Below, one piece after another: positions 12,080 through 13,148 of a stretch of 13,148 bases of DNA; position 1 is the first letter of the stretch; each line of letters opens with the position of its first letter. Origin of the DNA: RYN-433 sp036558265 (GTDB lineage Bacteria; Planctomycetota; Phycisphaerae; Tepidisphaerales; Tepidisphaeraceae). The notes below the pieces were generated by a model. The model saw nothing but the letters and a program-made list of their open reading frames with translations, did no database searches and was not told where the DNA came from. Location: assembly GCA_036558265.1 (NCBI GenBank), contig DATBFY010000528.1:1-13148 (forward strand). The letters run 5' to 3'. Both the position numbers and the translations under genes were made by a program.

Positions 12080-13148
12080 TCATTCAGTGGGTTGCGTGGC
12101 CGACCCCGAGATCGTGCCTTCGCTCCATCCTCCCCCCAGCGCCTTGTACAGCGCCACCAGGTCCGTCGCGATCAACCGCTCGCTCTGCACGAGCTGATCC
12201 TCCGACAGCGCCAGCGCCCGCTGCGCGTCGATCACGTTCAGGAAATCCCGCGCCCCGCCCTGGTAGAGCGTGTTCGTCAGCTCCACCGTCCGGCGGTTAC
12301 GATCGATCGATTCCTGGAGCAACTGTCGCCTCGCCTGTTCCTGCGCGTACGCCGTCAGCGCGTTCTCCACATCCTCCAACGCGGTCAGGATGTCCTGCTG
12401 ATACGTGTAAAGCGCCTGCTGCTGGCGCTGGTTCTGCACCTGGATGTTGTAACGGATCCGCCCCGCGTCGAAGAGGCTCCACGTCAGCCCGGGCGCGATG
12501 TTCCAGAACCGGCTCGACCAGTCCGCCAGGTGACGGAACTGCTCGCTCTGCATGCCCAGCGCCGCGGTGATCGAAAACTTCGGATAAAGGTCCGCCTCCG
12601 CCACGCCGATCCGCGCCGTCGCCGCCGCCAGCGCGCGCTCCGTGCGCCGAACGTCCGGCCGACGCCGCAGCAGCTCTGACGGCAAACCCGTCTCGATGAC
12701 CGGCGGCCCCTGCGCGATCGGTTTGATGCCGGACAGCTCCGCCACCAGCGCCCGCGGCTCCTGCCCGGTCAGCACCGCCAGGCGGTGCGCCGCCTGGTCG
12801 CGCAGCGTCTGGAGCGTCGGGATCTGTGACTGCGTGCTCGCCACCTGCGCCTGCGCCCGCGCCACGTCCAGCTCGCTTCCACCGGCCAACCGCGACTTCG
12901 CCTGCGCCACCTCCACCGCGTCCTGCTGGATCCGCACGTTCCGCCTGGCGATCTCGACCTGCTGCTGGAACCCGCGCAGCTCCAGGTAATTCCGCGCCAC
13001 CTCCGCCAGCAGCGAAACCAGCGTGTCGCGCTCGGCCTCGACCTGCCCAGCCACGTCCGCGTCCGCCGCCTCGACCGCCCGCCGAACCCCGCCGAAGACG
13101 TCGATCTCCCACGACGCGTCGAACCCCACCTGCCACAAGTCCGTCGTC
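12080..13148 (-). CDS. NodT/OprM-type outer membrane efflux protein, C-terminal part (5' end outside window)
   Basis: About 355 residues of a TolC-superfamily outer membrane factor, which forms the exit duct of RND or related tripartite efflux pumps. The frame is open to the window edge and reads TTDLWQVGFDASWEIDVFGGVRRA, internal to the family, so the start and any lipoprotein signal (about 100 or more residues) are missing. Hallmarks present: YLELRGFQQQVEIARRNV; LPSELLRRRPDVRRTERALAA followed by IGVAEADLYPKFSITAALG, the conserved segment of the second repeat; WNIAPGLTWSLFDAGRIRYNI; and DILTALEDVENALTAYAQEQ. The tail is a short Gly/Ser/Thr-rich stretch ending at TGA 12082-12080. The pump and adaptor genes would be expected upstream on the minus strand, beyond 13148. 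The TTG at 13138 is an internal codon, not a start. Confidence 0.92.
   Translation of the reverse strand, partial: TTDLWQVGFDASWEIDVFGGVRRAVEAADADVAGQVEAERDTLVSLLAEVARNYLELRGFQQQVEIARRNVRIQQDAVEVAQAKSRLAGGSELDVARAQAQVASTQSQIPTLQTLRDQAAHRLAVLTGQEPRALVAELSGIKPIAQGPPVIETGLPSELLRRRPDVRRTERALAAATARIGVAEADLYPKFSITAALGMQSEQFRHLADWSSRFWNIAPGLTWSLFDAGRIRYNIQVQNQRQQQALYTYQQDILTALEDVENALTAYAQEQARRQLLQESIDRNRRTVELTNTLYQGGARDFLNVIDAQRALALSEDQLVQSERLIATDLVALYKALGGGWSEGTISGSATQPTE

Noticed and set aside
1..13148. tRNA, rRNA, riboswitch, insertion sequence or prophage genes
   Set aside because: No cloverleaf, rRNA-like stretch, known riboswitch core or transposase/integrase motif was recognised by eye on either strand. 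A covariance-model search would be needed to exclude small RNAs.

Overview
The window is GC-rich (roughly two thirds G+C by eye). It looks like chromosomal DNA of a Planctomycetota bacterium, probably of the Phycisphaerae type. This is inferred from an ECF-like sigma domain fused to a membrane segment and ankyrin repeats, large HEAT and TPR scaffold proteins, a PocR-like/GAF/SpoIIE phosphatase, few strong Shine-Dalgarno sequences and short single-gene transcription units. No rRNA, tRNA, CRISPR array, transposase or phage gene is visible. Twelve protein-coding genes are supported; the first and last are cut by the window edges.

Left block, all on + (1-4473): the end of the tRNA adenosine deaminase gene tadA; a 757-residue sigma-like/transmembrane/ankyrin fusion; a small secreted protein of unknown function followed 13 bases later by a class I SAM-dependent methyltransferase (likely one operon); and a small uncharacterised protein.

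Centre (4486-8550): an exported HEAT-repeat protein on - and a cytoplasmic TPR protein on + are transcribed away from each other across a 450-base gene-free region. That region holds an 8+8 bp dyad, a plausible promoter and, just downstream of it, two very stable GC hairpins that would start the TPR mRNA.

Right block (8551-13148): a serine/threonine phosphatase with sensory domains (-), an alpha/beta hydrolase (+), a single-domain CheY-like response regulator (-) and the C-terminal part of a NodT/OprM-type efflux outer-membrane protein (-). Between the phosphatase and hydrolase genes lies a REPIN-like element: two REP hairpins in inverted orientation, each with an outer GTAG tetranucleotide. 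GC hairpins without T-tracts sit between two of the convergent gene pairs (8586-8603 and 11452-11468).

The genes do not form one obvious pathway. A signalling theme recurs (sigma-like membrane protein, phosphatase, response regulator), but no anti-sigma factor, STAS antagonist or histidine kinase is present to link them. The most unusual item is the sigma-like/ankyrin membrane protein, whose -35-binding helix looks degenerate. The remaining genes look like ordinary planctomycete genes.
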